A DNA stretch of 19,933 nucleotides. It comes from DATJFH01 sp035495815 (lineage in GTDB: Bacteria > Acidobacteriota > Terriglobia > Bryobacterales > Bryobacteraceae). Made by a program: the position numbers and the translations under genes. The stretch is from NCBI GenBank assembly GCA_035495815.1, contig DATJFH010000113.1, forward strand, positions 1 through 19,933. Reading direction: 5' to 3'. How positions within the stretch are numbered: the stretch's first letter is position 1; each line of letters begins with the position of its first letter. Below, in pieces: positions 1-8,080 of the stretch. The notes below the pieces were generated by a model that saw nothing but the letters and a program-made list of their open reading frames with translations, ran no database searches and had not been told where the DNA came from.

Positions 1-686
1 GGATCGCGCTCCGTGAAAATGTTGCCGCTGCGCAGCACCGCGCCTTCCGAGCTGGTGAAGAAACCTTCTCCGAAGCCGCCTACCTTGTGCACCGGAACAT
101 AGCCCGCGCCGCCAAGCGTGAACGCCTTGCCGACGTTCCAGAAAAACTTCAGCTTGCCGCCATACGGATTCTTCCGGTCGATTTCAAAATCGCGCATCGG
201 AATGTCGTACCGCTTGGCGGACCAGCTCTGTCCGTTGTCGTCGCTGAATTTGAAGACGAAGTGGCCCAGGCTGTCCACCCGCCGCACGAATCCGTCGCGA
301 TAAGCGGGCTTGTCTCCGATGACCTGCCGGAGATTGTCGGTGTTGTGGTTGTAGAAGACGTAAACCCGGCCCGACGGAATCTTCAACAGCACCGCGTAGG
401 ACGCTTCCGGCCCGTTCGAGGGCTCGATGTCTACGGCAGGGGACCATGTCTTGCCCATGTCCGTGCTGCGCCGCGTGACCACATGCTGCCCGCCGGCGCC
501 CTCACTCCCGGGACCGGTGGTGATGACGCACAACCAGGCGCCGTCGCCGGTCTTGACGATGTAGGGCTGGTCTGAGTACCCCTCGTCGGGAATCGTCAGG
601 CCCGTCCGGATATTGCGTGGATCGATGACCTGCGCCGCGGTCAGCGAAGCGGCGGCAATGAAGGATAGGATGAGACGGGTGCGCAT
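1..686 (-). CDS. Secreted BNR/sialidase-like protein, C-terminus cut by window edge
   Basis: The frame is open from an ATG at 684-686 down to base 1, giving 228 residues without a stop, so the gene continues outside the window. The N-terminus (MRTRLILSFIAAASLTAAQ) is a short basic stretch plus hydrophobic core typical of a signal peptide. Two Asp-box motifs of the form S-x-D-x-G-x-S/T-W are visible (STDMGKTW near residue 75 and SDDNGQSW near residue 149). These mark bladed beta-propeller enzymes of the neuraminidase/exo-sialidase superfamily, so the likely role is hydrolysis or binding of an extracellular glycan. The catalytic arginine triad cannot be judged from the fragment, and a non-enzymatic BNR protein is possible. 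The gene begins 38 bases after the pseudo-UbiB gene, so it may be the operon tail or an independent gene. Confidence 0.75.
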   Translation of the reverse strand, partial: MRTRLILSFIAAASLTAAQVIDPRNIRTGLTIPDEGYSDQPYIVKTGDGAWLCVITTGPGSEGAGGQHVVTRRSTDMGKTWSPAVDIEPSNGPEASYAVLLKIPSGRVYVFYNHNTDNLRQVIGDKPAYRDGFVRRVDSLGHFVFKFSDDNGQSWSAKRYDIPMRDFEIDRKNPYGGKLKFFWNVGKAFTLGGAGYVPVHKVGGFGEGFFTSSEGAVLRSGNIFTERD

Positions 687-724
687 TCGGTTCCAATCAT
701 AACAGCGGCGCCGTGCTCCGCTTC

Positions 725-2302
725 TCAATCGAATCGGGAGACGAACCAAAATAGCGCCAGCGCGGAGGCCACGGCAATCGCCGACAGCGCGACCAGCCAC
801 GCGCCCTCCGCGGCGATCGCAAAACGCACGCTGGTCAGAAAGGCGATAAACAGCATTCCGATGAGAATGCCCGACCGGATGCGCGCATGGATCTTCGACC
901 CGTCGTCGTCCTGACGTACGTCAACACCGACGGAGACGTCGTTCTCGCGCAGACCTTCCGCCAGGCGCGTGATCTGGCGGAGGCTCTCGAAGAACAGCAT
1001 TCCCGAGCCGATGAACCAATCCGAAACCGTCTCCCGGTTGGACAAATCTCCAACGCGCGCGCGCAGAATCTTGCCGAGGACCGGCCATTGCGCTTCGGCG
1101 ATGAAATCAGTCGTGGCCGCCGGGGACGCCGAGTTCTCCGCGCTCCAGTAGCCCGCGGCTACCAGGTTGCGGTGGAGGACGTCCAGGAACAGCGGTTTCT
1201 TCACGCCGGTCCGGGCGAGGGCGCGCCAGTTTCCCTCGAAAATGGCGGCCGATTGAGGAAACTGGAGGTTCACCTTCAACTCCGGCTCCAGATTCGACAG
1301 TTCGTCGAGCAGCCTGGTCTCGAGGTTGCTCCCGGCCCCGTCCGAAAGCCGGGCCAGCAGGTGGGCGGCCGAAGGCGCGTTGGACGCCAGGACGGCCGAG
1401 ATGTATTTCAAACCGGCATGGGCCAGCGGCGGGGGAATCGCGATCATGCGGTTGGCTCGCCTGACGGTCAGGCGGCCTTCGGCCGTCAGAGCCAGGGACT
1501 CGAGATCGAAATCGCCATCGAGCGCGGTGACCGTGCAAAGCTGCTCCAACACGCACTCGGCCAGCCGCTGCACTGAGAGCGCCGATCCCTGCGCCATGAG
1601 AACCGCAACGGATTGGCCTTCCACCCATTCGACGCAGAGAACCTTCTGCGTGGAGAGTTCCGGAATCAGCGCCGGATACTGTACCAGTGTCTTATCCCGA
1701 ATCGAATGCAGGGCCTCCAGGTGAGCGCGCTCGCGGGCGGGGGAATCGCTCAAGCGAACCCAATCGCGAAACTGCGCGAGCGTGGCGGGCCGCAGCGCTT
1801 CCCGAAGACTCTGCTCCTCGATGAGTCTCACCCCTGACTCGAAGCTCTCGAACGCGGCGTTGGGAATCGGGTCTCGGGCCACCTGGACGGCGATCATCCG
1901 CCCCTGGTAGCGGGCCCGATAGGCGCAGCGGGCGAAGGTGCTCCAGCAGGGCTCCCCTTCCCACTCGAGAGCCGCCGCTGCCGCCGCACCCAGCCCGGCC
2001 TCGACGATGCGATCGAACTCGGAAGGAGCGATGGGAGGAATTGAGACCCGAATCTGACGAAGCTGCCCGAGGTAATCCGTGCGCAACAGGTCGGCTCGCC
2101 ACTGGAGGAATTGGCCGAAGACGGCGTACAAGCCGCCTAATTCTTCGAGAGCCGCGCGAAAGCGGGCGGACGGCGGCGATTCGGTCCCGGCGGGGGATGC
2201 CGCGGCGCTTCGCCAGATGCCAGCCGGGCGCATACCGAATTTCTGGAATGTGGCCTCGGGGTCGGCAAGGGGAGCGGCAAAGCCGGGAATGGTCTCTTTC
2301 AA
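725..2302 (-). CDS. UbiB/ABC1-family pseudokinase with two C-terminal membrane helices
   Basis: This 525-residue protein aligns along its length with the intact UbiB-type protein encoded just upstream. Matching segments are EELGG..FGQ (residues 53-64), YRAR..IAVQVARDPI (128-146), an L-x-VEWVEG segment (222-229), and two hydrophobic helices at about 476-498 and 500-522. The functional residues are gone: the Lys of KxGQ is Val61, the ATP-site Lys of AVKV is Gln140, the Ala-rich loop ASASIGQVH is replaced, HADLHPAN reads DGDFDLES (262-269), and the DFG triplet reads RAN (282-284). Known UbiB-family proteins support quinone or other lipid metabolism at membranes through an atypical kinase/ATPase fold; this one is predicted not to use that chemistry. 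The start is a TTG at 2300-2302 with no clear Shine-Dalgarno sequence; the first in-frame ATG is at residue 24. Confidence 0.8.
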   Translation of the reverse strand: MKETIPGFAAPLADPEATFQKFGMRPAGIWRSAAASPAGTESPPSARFRAALEELGGLYAVFGQFLQWRADLLRTDYLGQLRQIRVSIPPIAPSEFDRIVEAGLGAAAAAALEWEGEPCWSTFARCAYRARYQGRMIAVQVARDPIPNAAFESFESGVRLIEEQSLREALRPATLAQFRDWVRLSDSPARERAHLEALHSIRDKTLVQYPALIPELSTQKVLCVEWVEGQSVAVLMAQGSALSVQRLAECVLEQLCTVTALDGDFDLESLALTAEGRLTVRRANRMIAIPPPLAHAGLKYISAVLASNAPSAAHLLARLSDGAGSNLETRLLDELSNLEPELKVNLQFPQSAAIFEGNWRALARTGVKKPLFLDVLHRNLVAAGYWSAENSASPAATTDFIAEAQWPVLGKILRARVGDLSNRETVSDWFIGSGMLFFESLRQITRLAEGLRENDVSVGVDVRQDDDGSKIHARIRSGILIGMLFIAFLTSVRFAIAAEGAWLVALSAIAVASALALFWFVSRFD

Positions 2303-2311
2303 GAGACGAGC

Positions 2312-2674
2312 TTAGGCCGCCCGGCCGTTCACGGCTTTGCCCTTGGGGGAGCCGTTCATGATGCTGGCCAACGATTCACTGGTCTTCCTCATGAAATCGG
2401 CGGCGGTGTCCATACTGACCGCATCCAGATTGGCTGCGTCAGTGGTTCTCTCGATCATGTCCATCTGGGAGTTCGACATACTCTCGAGCGCGGCCTTTTT
2501 GGGACCGTCCAGTTTGGAGGCCAGCGCATCGGCCATGGAATCGAGAGTATTGCACAGTCGAGTCAGGGCCGCCCGGGTATCCGCCGGAGCCAGCATGGCA
2601 TTCTGAGCCTGCTCCATACCGAAGATGGTGACCGTGCAGGACAGACGCATCATCGAAAACATCAATTCTCGCAT
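2312..2674 (-). CDS. Unrecognised methionine-rich helical protein, 120 aa
   Basis: I do not recognise a family. The protein has 13 Met in 120 residues, seems mostly alpha-helical, and contains two Cys (residues 13 and 41). Its first 27 residues are hydrophobic with many Met, and the rest is amphipathic with frequent Ala, Ser, Asp and Met. A phasin-like or other coiled helical surface protein is conceivable but not shown. The start is well supported: a strong CGGAGGT ribosome site lies 8 bases before the ATG. The gene sits 20 bases after the intact UbiB gene and 9 bases before the pseudo-UbiB gene, so it is probably co-translated with both and may be an accessory subunit. Its TAA stop is in the same reading frame as the following gene. 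Confidence 0.7.
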   Translation of the reverse strand: MRELMFSMMRLSCTVTIFGMEQAQNAMLAPADTRAALTRLCNTLDSMADALASKLDGPKKAALESMSNSQMDMIERTTDAANLDAVSMDTAADFMRKTSESLASIMNGSPKGKAVNGRAA

Positions 2675-2682
2675 CGTTTAGA

Positions 2683-2689
2683 ACCTCCG
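2683..2689 (-). promoter_or_regulatory. Strong Shine-Dalgarno for the 120-aa protein
   Basis: The minus strand reads CGGAGGT, then 8 bases to the ATG at 2672-2674. It is one of the best ribosome sites in the operon and decides the start of the small protein. It stands out because most neighbouring genes rely on stop/start overlaps. Confidence 0.7.
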
Positions 2690-2694
2690 TTATT

Positions 2695-4359
2695 TCATTT
2701 GAAGGATAATCGTTGCAGCAGACGCAGCAGCCATGCCGTCCACAAAGCCAGAAATGAAGCTGCCAGAATAGCAGGGAATCGCACGGGTGTCCACCAGCCG
2801 GGCCCCCCCACCACCACCAGCATCAGCATGGCCAGGGCCCAGATGATCGCAGCGCCCACCGCCCGCATGCGCAGCGCGGAATCTTTGTCGGCCGGCAGGC
2901 TGACCCCTGCCCGGACGCGGAACTGGCCCCGGTCCAGCATGTTGAGCGCGTGCAGAAGACCGCCGGGGCCGGACTGCATCCAGATCGTCAGATCGGCCAG
3001 CAGGGAGAGCGCTCCGCCCCGGGAAAAAATCTTGGCGCGCGCCTCGGCCTCGAGGTAATCCTCCACCACCTTCCTCAGGACGTGCGCCAGGTCGAAGCCC
3101 GGAAAGAGGCGCGAAACGAGCCCGTCGGCCAGGATGGTGGAGCGGATGTACTTGATCATTTCCCGGTCCACCAGCACTCCGTACTGCCGCGCCACGGAGA
3201 GCAGATCCATCATCGTTTGGGTTACTGTTACTTTGAACCGCACGCGTCCCGCCAGGGCGGGCTCGGAGTACCATTCCTTGGCCAGCTCTCCGATCCGGGC
3301 GCGCATTCCCTTCAGATCGGCGTCCGGACTGACGATGCAGATATTCAAAAACCCGGAGTAGATGGCTTCCGGATCCCCGCTGGCATAGGCCAGCGTCAGC
3401 TCGATCTGCTTGCGCCTCGCTTCCGGCGTCAGCGTGGCCACGATGCCGAAATCCACGTAACCCACCACGTTATTGGGCAGGATCAGAAGATTTGCCGGAT
3501 GCAGGTCGGCGTGAAACACGCCGAACCGGAAAGCGTCGCTGAGAAAGTTGGAGATGACGTTCGAGCTGAAAACCTCGGGAGCGAAGCCGGTGGCCGCCAG
3601 AGCCGCCAGCTGCTCCTGATCATGGCTCTCCTGCATGCGCAGGTAGGAGAGAACACTGGGCCCTTCGAGGAACTGCATCGTGAGGACGCGCTCGGCGCTC
3701 AACTCCCAGAAAATTTCCGGGATGCGCTCGGTGGGAGTATGGACGGCGTTGTCGCCCAGCAATTTCGCATAGGAGCCTTCGCGGCGATAGTCCAGCTCGT
3801 CCAGCGTCCAGGTGGAAAGCTCGCGCACCGGGTCGCGCATGAAATAAAAGCTCTTGATGCGCAGAAACAGGACCACCTGCATGCACGCGCGCAGAAGCAG
3901 GTTGTCGCGTTCGAAGACCTCCCGGATACCCGGCCGCTGGACCTTGACCGCCACCTCGAGTCCGCTGACGAGCCTTGCCCGATGCACCTGGCCGATCGAG
4001 GCCGAAGCGACGGGCTCATAGTTGAAGCTCTGGAAAAGATCGCGCGGAGAGGCGTGGAGCGTCTCCATGAAGACCTGCTCCACCTGCTCCGGCGGAAAGG
4101 GCGGCACACGATCGAGCAGGGCCAGCAGCGCGTCGCAGTATTCCCGGGGAAGCGTGTCGATCTGCAGGGAAAGGATCTGCCCGAACTTGATGAAGCTGCC
4201 GCCGAGCTGCTCGAAGATCGCGCGCGCCAGCTCCGGACCGTTGGGCGGCTGTCCCCGCAGGCGGCGGTAGGCAAAGCGGACCAGCGCGCCGAACACCGCG
4301 CCCATCACCTCCATCATCCGCCCGATATAGGAAAGCCTGGAAAGCTTGACGCTGGTCAT
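2695..4359 (-). CDS. UbiB/ABC1/AarF-family atypical protein kinase-like protein
   Basis: This 554-residue protein has the full set of UbiB hallmarks. These are the KxGQ motif (KFGQ, 58-61), the Ala-rich nucleotide loop ASASIGQVH (118-126), the ATP-site Lys139 in AVKV, the catalytic-loop segment HADLHPAN (283-290) and the metal-binding DFG (303-305). Two hydrophobic helices at about 500-520 and 528-547 anchor it to the membrane. Family members (bacterial UbiB, mitochondrial COQ8, plant ABC1K) have ATPase activity and support prenylquinone or other lipid biosynthesis, possibly by extracting lipid intermediates from the membrane. Here the neighbours are an acyltransferase fusion and a carrier-protein pathway, so a role in handling that pathway's lipid is plausible but inferred. 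The start overlaps the upstream stop as ATGA. I do not assign ubiB because no ubiquinone genes are present. Confidence 0.9.
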   Translation of the reverse strand: MTSVKLSRLSYIGRMMEVMGAVFGALVRFAYRRLRGQPPNGPELARAIFEQLGGSFIKFGQILSLQIDTLPREYCDALLALLDRVPPFPPEQVEQVFMETLHASPRDLFQSFNYEPVASASIGQVHRARLVSGLEVAVKVQRPGIREVFERDNLLLRACMQVVLFLRIKSFYFMRDPVRELSTWTLDELDYRREGSYAKLLGDNAVHTPTERIPEIFWELSAERVLTMQFLEGPSVLSYLRMQESHDQEQLAALAATGFAPEVFSSNVISNFLSDAFRFGVFHADLHPANLLILPNNVVGYVDFGIVATLTPEARRKQIELTLAYASGDPEAIYSGFLNICIVSPDADLKGMRARIGELAKEWYSEPALAGRVRFKVTVTQTMMDLLSVARQYGVLVDREMIKYIRSTILADGLVSRLFPGFDLAHVLRKVVEDYLEAEARAKIFSRGGALSLLADLTIWMQSGPGGLLHALNMLDRGQFRVRAGVSLPADKDSALRMRAVGAAIIWALAMLMLVVVGGPGWWTPVRFPAILAASFLALWTAWLLRLLQRLSFK

Positions 4360-5894
4360 GGAGTCCGGAATCTGAACTGTGGCGCCGGCGGCGCGGCGAC
4401 GGTCAGCACCTTACCCCAGAAGATGCTCTTGCGCCGGGACAGCATGTCGTCGATGTTGGTCTGAACGATCGCCTGAATGTGACGGCTGAAATCCCGCACC
4501 AGCTTTTCGTTTTCCGCGTCGGCCGGCTTCAACCCCTGCATCCCGACCGGCGGCAGCACCCGCACGTGCCATTTCGACGGAATCGGAATCGGGCTCAGCG
4601 GGAAGGGTGGAGCGATCGGAAAATACGGCCAGCCCAGCTCCTTCACGACGAGGCTCGAATCGATTCGTCCGATGATCGGGAAGATTTCCGAGTGGCCGAT
4701 CACGGCGGAGGGAATGATGGGGACCTGGTTCTCGATCGCGATCTTGGCGAACGCGCTCTTGGCGAAGTCCCGCAGCTTATACGTGCGTTTGTAAGGCGTG
4801 AACGTGCCGCGAATCCCTTCGGGGAAGATTCCGATCAGCTCGCCCTTCTTGAACAGACGCGCCGCGTTCTCCTGGCTGGCGATCACGCCGCCGAGCTTCG
4901 TCAGGAAATTGCACATGTACGGCGTCCGCAGCAGGGAGGGGATGATCAAGAACCGCGGGATGCGCCCGCGCTCCGTGAACAGCAGGTGCAGATGCATCAC
5001 GGCGTCGATCGGAATGAAGCCTCTGTGGTTGGACACATACATGGCGGCGCCCGTTTGCGGGACGTTCTCCATGCCTTCCAGTTCAATGCGCCAGTAGACC
5101 TTGCGGACGAATTCGAACCACCAGCCCCAGGCGCGGATGTAATCGGTGTCGAGCCCGTAATCGTCGTAGCTTTTCGCCAGCAGGTCCGGCCGGCTGCCGC
5201 TTTTCCGGCCCAGAAATTCCGCCAATGCCTCCACGGTGGACTGGTCGGGCTTGAAGCCCAGCTCGCGCTCCGCCTTCTCTCCCGAGACCGTCCAGTTGAA
5301 CTGCATGGCCTGCCGCTTCACGCCGCCCGGCAGCGAAATCCGCGTCGTCCCGGCCGCCCGGAAAAGCTTGTTCAGGGGAATCGCGCCTTCGCCGGCCGCG
5401 TTGAATATTCCGGTGGCCTCCGATTGCGCGGCGGACGCCAGCGCCCGCGCCGCGTCGCGAACGCTGATGAACTGCACGCTCGGATTGAATCCGGCCAGCG
5501 AGATCCCCATACTGCCGGAGATCTGCTTGACGATGAGATCGCCTTCTTCCGGGTCGAGCAGGCTCGTGAGCCGGATCACCGCCGTGTTCGGAAACTGCAG
5601 CGCCGCTTCTTCCGCCTGCAGCCAGCGCTGCTCGGGAGCATTGGCCGGGAGCAGGGAGACCCGATCCTCGGTCATCAGCCCCGGATTCTTGGCGTTCGAA
5701 CCGTAGACGTAGGCGTGGCTCCTCAGCACCAGCCGTTTCAACCCGCCGAGGGAGGCGGCTTCACGCGCGCGGCCTGGATCAAGGCAGATCACGCAATCCG
5801 GCGTAGAGTCTCCGACGACAATCCCGCGTTGCCCGAGCTCCGCCTCGGTCTGGCGGCGCAGCGCCCCATCCCGGCCGAACAACATCACCTTCAT
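4356..5894 (-). CDS. Fusion of epimerase-like (SDR) domain and lysophospholipid-type acyltransferase
   Basis: The 512 residues split into two parts. Residues 1-230 resemble an extended SDR/NAD-dependent epimerase: a beta-alpha start MKVMLFGRDG, a YVYGS segment (62-66) and a C-terminal FKPDQST...LAEFL ending. The nucleotide-binding glycine motif is degenerate (GRDGALRR rather than GxxGxxG), so cofactor binding is doubtful. Residues from about 255 to 490 form a PlsC/LPLAT-type acyltransferase with NHRGFIPID (289-297) as the His/Asp motif and FPEGIRG (357-363) as the phosphate/acyl-acceptor motif. The spacing between His and Asp is longer than the classic HX4D and resembles MGAT-like LPLATs. The likely reaction is acyl transfer from ACP or CoA to a glycerol or other lipid hydroxyl at the inner membrane. 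Stop/start overlaps join it to TetR upstream and UbiB downstream. Confidence 0.85.
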   Translation of the reverse strand: MKVMLFGRDGALRRQTEAELGQRGIVVGDSTPDCVICLDPGRAREAASLGGLKRLVLRSHAYVYGSNAKNPGLMTEDRVSLLPANAPEQRWLQAEEAALQFPNTAVIRLTSLLDPEEGDLIVKQISGSMGISLAGFNPSVQFISVRDAARALASAAQSEATGIFNAAGEGAIPLNKLFRAAGTTRISLPGGVKRQAMQFNWTVSGEKAERELGFKPDQSTVEALAEFLGRKSGSRPDLLAKSYDDYGLDTDYIRAWGWWFEFVRKVYWRIELEGMENVPQTGAAMYVSNHRGFIPIDAVMHLHLLFTERGRIPRFLIIPSLLRTPYMCNFLTKLGGVIASQENAARLFKKGELIGIFPEGIRGTFTPYKRTYKLRDFAKSAFAKIAIENQVPIIPSAVIGHSEIFPIIGRIDSSLVVKELGWPYFPIAPPFPLSPIPIPSKWHVRVLPPVGMQGLKPADAENEKLVRDFSRHIQAIVQTNIDDMLSRRKSIFWGKVLTVAAPPAPQFRFRTP

Positions 5895-6502
5895 ACACGC
5901 TCCGGCTTTTCGATCCCCTTGAGGAAGACGTCCGACATGGAGCGCACCAGCCGCTCCTCGTCCAGCGCTTCCACCTCCTTCCCCCCGAACAGCTCCATGA
6001 CGAGCAAAATGAACGTCAGCGCCGACAGGAAATAGGCCGCTGACGCTTCCACGTCCGCTTCCTCGCGCAGCTCCCCAAGCCGTTTCCGCACGTTCAGAAA
6101 CTCGGTGAACAGCAGCCGGCCCTGCATGATGAAAGTGCGATAGAACATCGCGCCGACTTCCGGGTTCTTCATCGCCTCGGTCAGCAGCTTGCCCAGAAAC
6201 GGCAGCCGGCTCCGGTACTCGCCGAGCATGATCTTGGCCATCACCTGCAGCTCGTCCCGCAGCGTCTCGCCGGGGAAGCGCAACTCCGGCGCCGGCACCG
6301 ATCCGGCGATCAACTCCAGCTCCCGCTCGAGCACGGCAGCCAGGATCTTCTCCTTGGAATGGTAGTGACGTACGATATCGAACGCGGAAATTCCCGAGGC
6401 CTTGGTCAGGTGATCGAGCGTGATCGAGGACAGTTCCTGGGTGTGCGCCAGCTTCACCGCGCCATCGAGCACCAGCCGCTGCTGCTCGAAACTGAGACTC
6501 AT
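5891..6502 (-). CDS. TetR/AcrR-family transcriptional regulator
   Basis: The protein is 203 residues, normal for TetR repressors. The N-terminal DNA-binding domain is clear: an initial helix, then a helix-turn-helix over about residues 27-50 (ITLDHLTKASGISAFDIVRHY), followed by the family-typical H-S-K-E-K-I-L segment. The C-terminal part (about 75-200) is helical and would bind a small ligand and form the dimer. It is translationally coupled on both sides by ATGA overlaps, so it is made from the same transcript as the biosynthetic enzymes, which suggests autoregulation by a pathway lipid or acyl thioester. I found no convincing operator copy in the intergenic gaps; a GACCGGTC palindrome at 17404-17411 is the only candidate and is weak. 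Confidence 0.88.
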   Translation of the reverse strand: MSLSFEQQRLVLDGAVKLAHTQELSSITLDHLTKASGISAFDIVRHYHSKEKILAAVLERELELIAGSVPAPELRFPGETLRDELQVMAKIMLGEYRSRLPFLGKLLTEAMKNPEVGAMFYRTFIMQGRLLFTEFLNVRKRLGELREEADVEASAAYFLSALTFILLVMELFGGKEVEALDEERLVRSMSDVFLKGIEKPERV

Positions 6503-8058
6503 AACCGCACTCGGTGCGCGACCGCTTCGGCGCCGGCCGTTTTGCCGGACCGGAAAGCGAAGTAGTCCGCCGCCAGGTCCCGCGTATCCTGCTTCCCGGT
6601 CAGGATGGTTCGCGCCACCCGCTGCGCCGAGACGATCACGGGAGTGATGCCCCCGCCGGGCTGCGTCCAGTGTCCCACCAGGTGCAGATTCTTTACGGTC
6701 GTGCTGTTCGGCAGCCGTCCCTCCGCCAGCTGATCCGGCGACATCTCCCAGCCGAGCATCGCGCCCTGCCAGTTATTCGTGAACCGATTGGAGGTCATCG
6801 CCGTGGCGCTCAATTTTACTACGATGTGAGCATCGATGCCAGGAAGGATCTGCCGCAGCCGCGTCATGATCTGCTCCTCGACCGCCGCCTTGTGCGCGGG
6901 CCAGTCCGATATCTGCTCGATGCGCACCGGCGTCAGCTTCTGCACGATCAGAATCTGGCATCCAGGCGGGGCGATCGACGGGTCGAAGTGCGTCGGGATG
7001 AAAATCTTGAACACGTTCCGGATGGCGTCGACCGGATCATAGCAGGTCCAATAGTAGCCCTCGGATTCGGCCAGCGCCCTGGGGTCCATTCCGCGCAGGC
7101 CGAGGTGGGTGAGGAAACAGGGATAGCTGGGCTTCAGCGACTTCAGGCGCTCGATCGGCCAGCGCCCGCAATGCTCCTCGCCAATCAGATTCTGGTAGGT
7201 GTGGAGCGCATCCGCGTTCGAGATGACGATGGGCGCGCGGAATTCGAAGTACTCCGGAGCGCGCTTCGAAACGGTGGAGATCCGCACCCCCTCGGCCTGG
7301 TTGTTTTCGATCAGGATCTTGTCCACCGAGGCGCACTTCAGGATGCGCCCGCCGCGCGCTTCGAGTCCCCTGCCGAGGTCATCGGCGAATTTCTGCGAGC
7401 TGCCCTTGGGGTAGTAATTACCGAGGAAATAGGCCAGCCGCAGCATGGCGTCGAACAGGTAGGAAGTCCGGTCCGGGAGCGATCCCCAGTGCGGCGTGTC
7501 CGCCATGAGCAGCGCCTTGAGCCGCGGATCGCGAAAATGCTGGTCGAGCTTGCCGGTGACCGAAAACTGCTCGAACTTGCGCGCCCGCTCGTTATCGACG
7601 CCTTTGAAATAATACAGCAGGCCGTAAAGGTAGGCCTGCCGCAGCTCGTCGAAATAAGCCTCGATATTGACGGCCTCTTCCGGGAAAACGCCTTTCAGCT
7701 TGGCCAGAAATTCCCCGAAATCGGCCGGCACCGCGAAGGACTGCATGTTCGGCAGATGGAACTGATCGACCGGATCCATCTTGACCCACTCGGTGGGAAT
7801 CTCCAGCTCCTGAAGCAGCTTGCCGGTGAGAGTCGTCGGATTGCCGAGCAGCGGATAAAAATGAGTCGCGGCGTCAAAGATAAAGCCGCGCCGGCGGAAG
7901 GTGGAGCAGAACCCGCCGAGCATGTAGTGCCGCTCGAGCAACAGCACCTTCAGGCCGGCTTTGGCAAGAATGTTCCCGCAGAACAAGCCCCCGATGCCCG
8001 ACCCGATGATAATCGCGTCGTAATTCACGGGATAAGGGCGGCCAAAGATGGTGTGCAT
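6499..8058 (-). CDS. FAD-dependent oxidoreductase, phytoene desaturase/CrtI-RetSat-like
   Basis: This 519-residue protein begins with a dinucleotide-binding fold: DAIIIGSGIGG (residues 14-24), the ribose-binding acidic residue in LLLERH (39-44), then LGGFCSTF and FDAATHFYP. The C-terminus has the second FAD motif of the carotenoid desaturase/isomerase group, VGHWTQPGGGI. Family members desaturate, isomerise or saturate polyene chains (CrtI, CrtISO, retinol saturase), so the likely substrate is a conjugated or isoprenoid-like lipid; which direction it works cannot be read from sequence. It lies 22 bases after the ketoreductase gene, with TAGGA about 6 bases before the ATG, and overlaps the TetR start as ATGA. 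No phytoene synthase or other carotenoid gene is nearby, which argues against a plain carotenoid assignment. Confidence 0.85.
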   Translation of the reverse strand: MHTIFGRPYPVNYDAIIIGSGIGGLFCGNILAKAGLKVLLLERHYMLGGFCSTFRRRGFIFDAATHFYPLLGNPTTLTGKLLQELEIPTEWVKMDPVDQFHLPNMQSFAVPADFGEFLAKLKGVFPEEAVNIEAYFDELRQAYLYGLLYYFKGVDNERARKFEQFSVTGKLDQHFRDPRLKALLMADTPHWGSLPDRTSYLFDAMLRLAYFLGNYYPKGSSQKFADDLGRGLEARGGRILKCASVDKILIENNQAEGVRISTVSKRAPEYFEFRAPIVISNADALHTYQNLIGEEHCGRWPIERLKSLKPSYPCFLTHLGLRGMDPRALAESEGYYWTCYDPVDAIRNVFKIFIPTHFDPSIAPPGCQILIVQKLTPVRIEQISDWPAHKAAVEEQIMTRLRQILPGIDAHIVVKLSATAMTSNRFTNNWQGAMLGWEMSPDQLAEGRLPNSTTVKNLHLVGHWTQPGGGITPVIVSAQRVARTILTGKQDTRDLAADYFAFRSGKTAGAEAVAHRVRL

Positions 8059-8080
8059 GGGGAATCCTACCGCCTGCCTT

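Noticed and set aside
687..724. Possible terminator between the pseudo-UbiB and BNR genes
   Set aside because: The GC-rich stretch allows only a weak GCGG/CCGC stem with a long loop and no T-tract follows in the direction of transcription.
4356..5894. Assignment of the N-terminal half as an active sugar epimerase
   Set aside because: The glycine-rich cofactor motif is degenerate (GRDGALRR) and a convincing catalytic Tyr-x-x-x-Lys is not visible, so only an epimerase-like fold is claimed.
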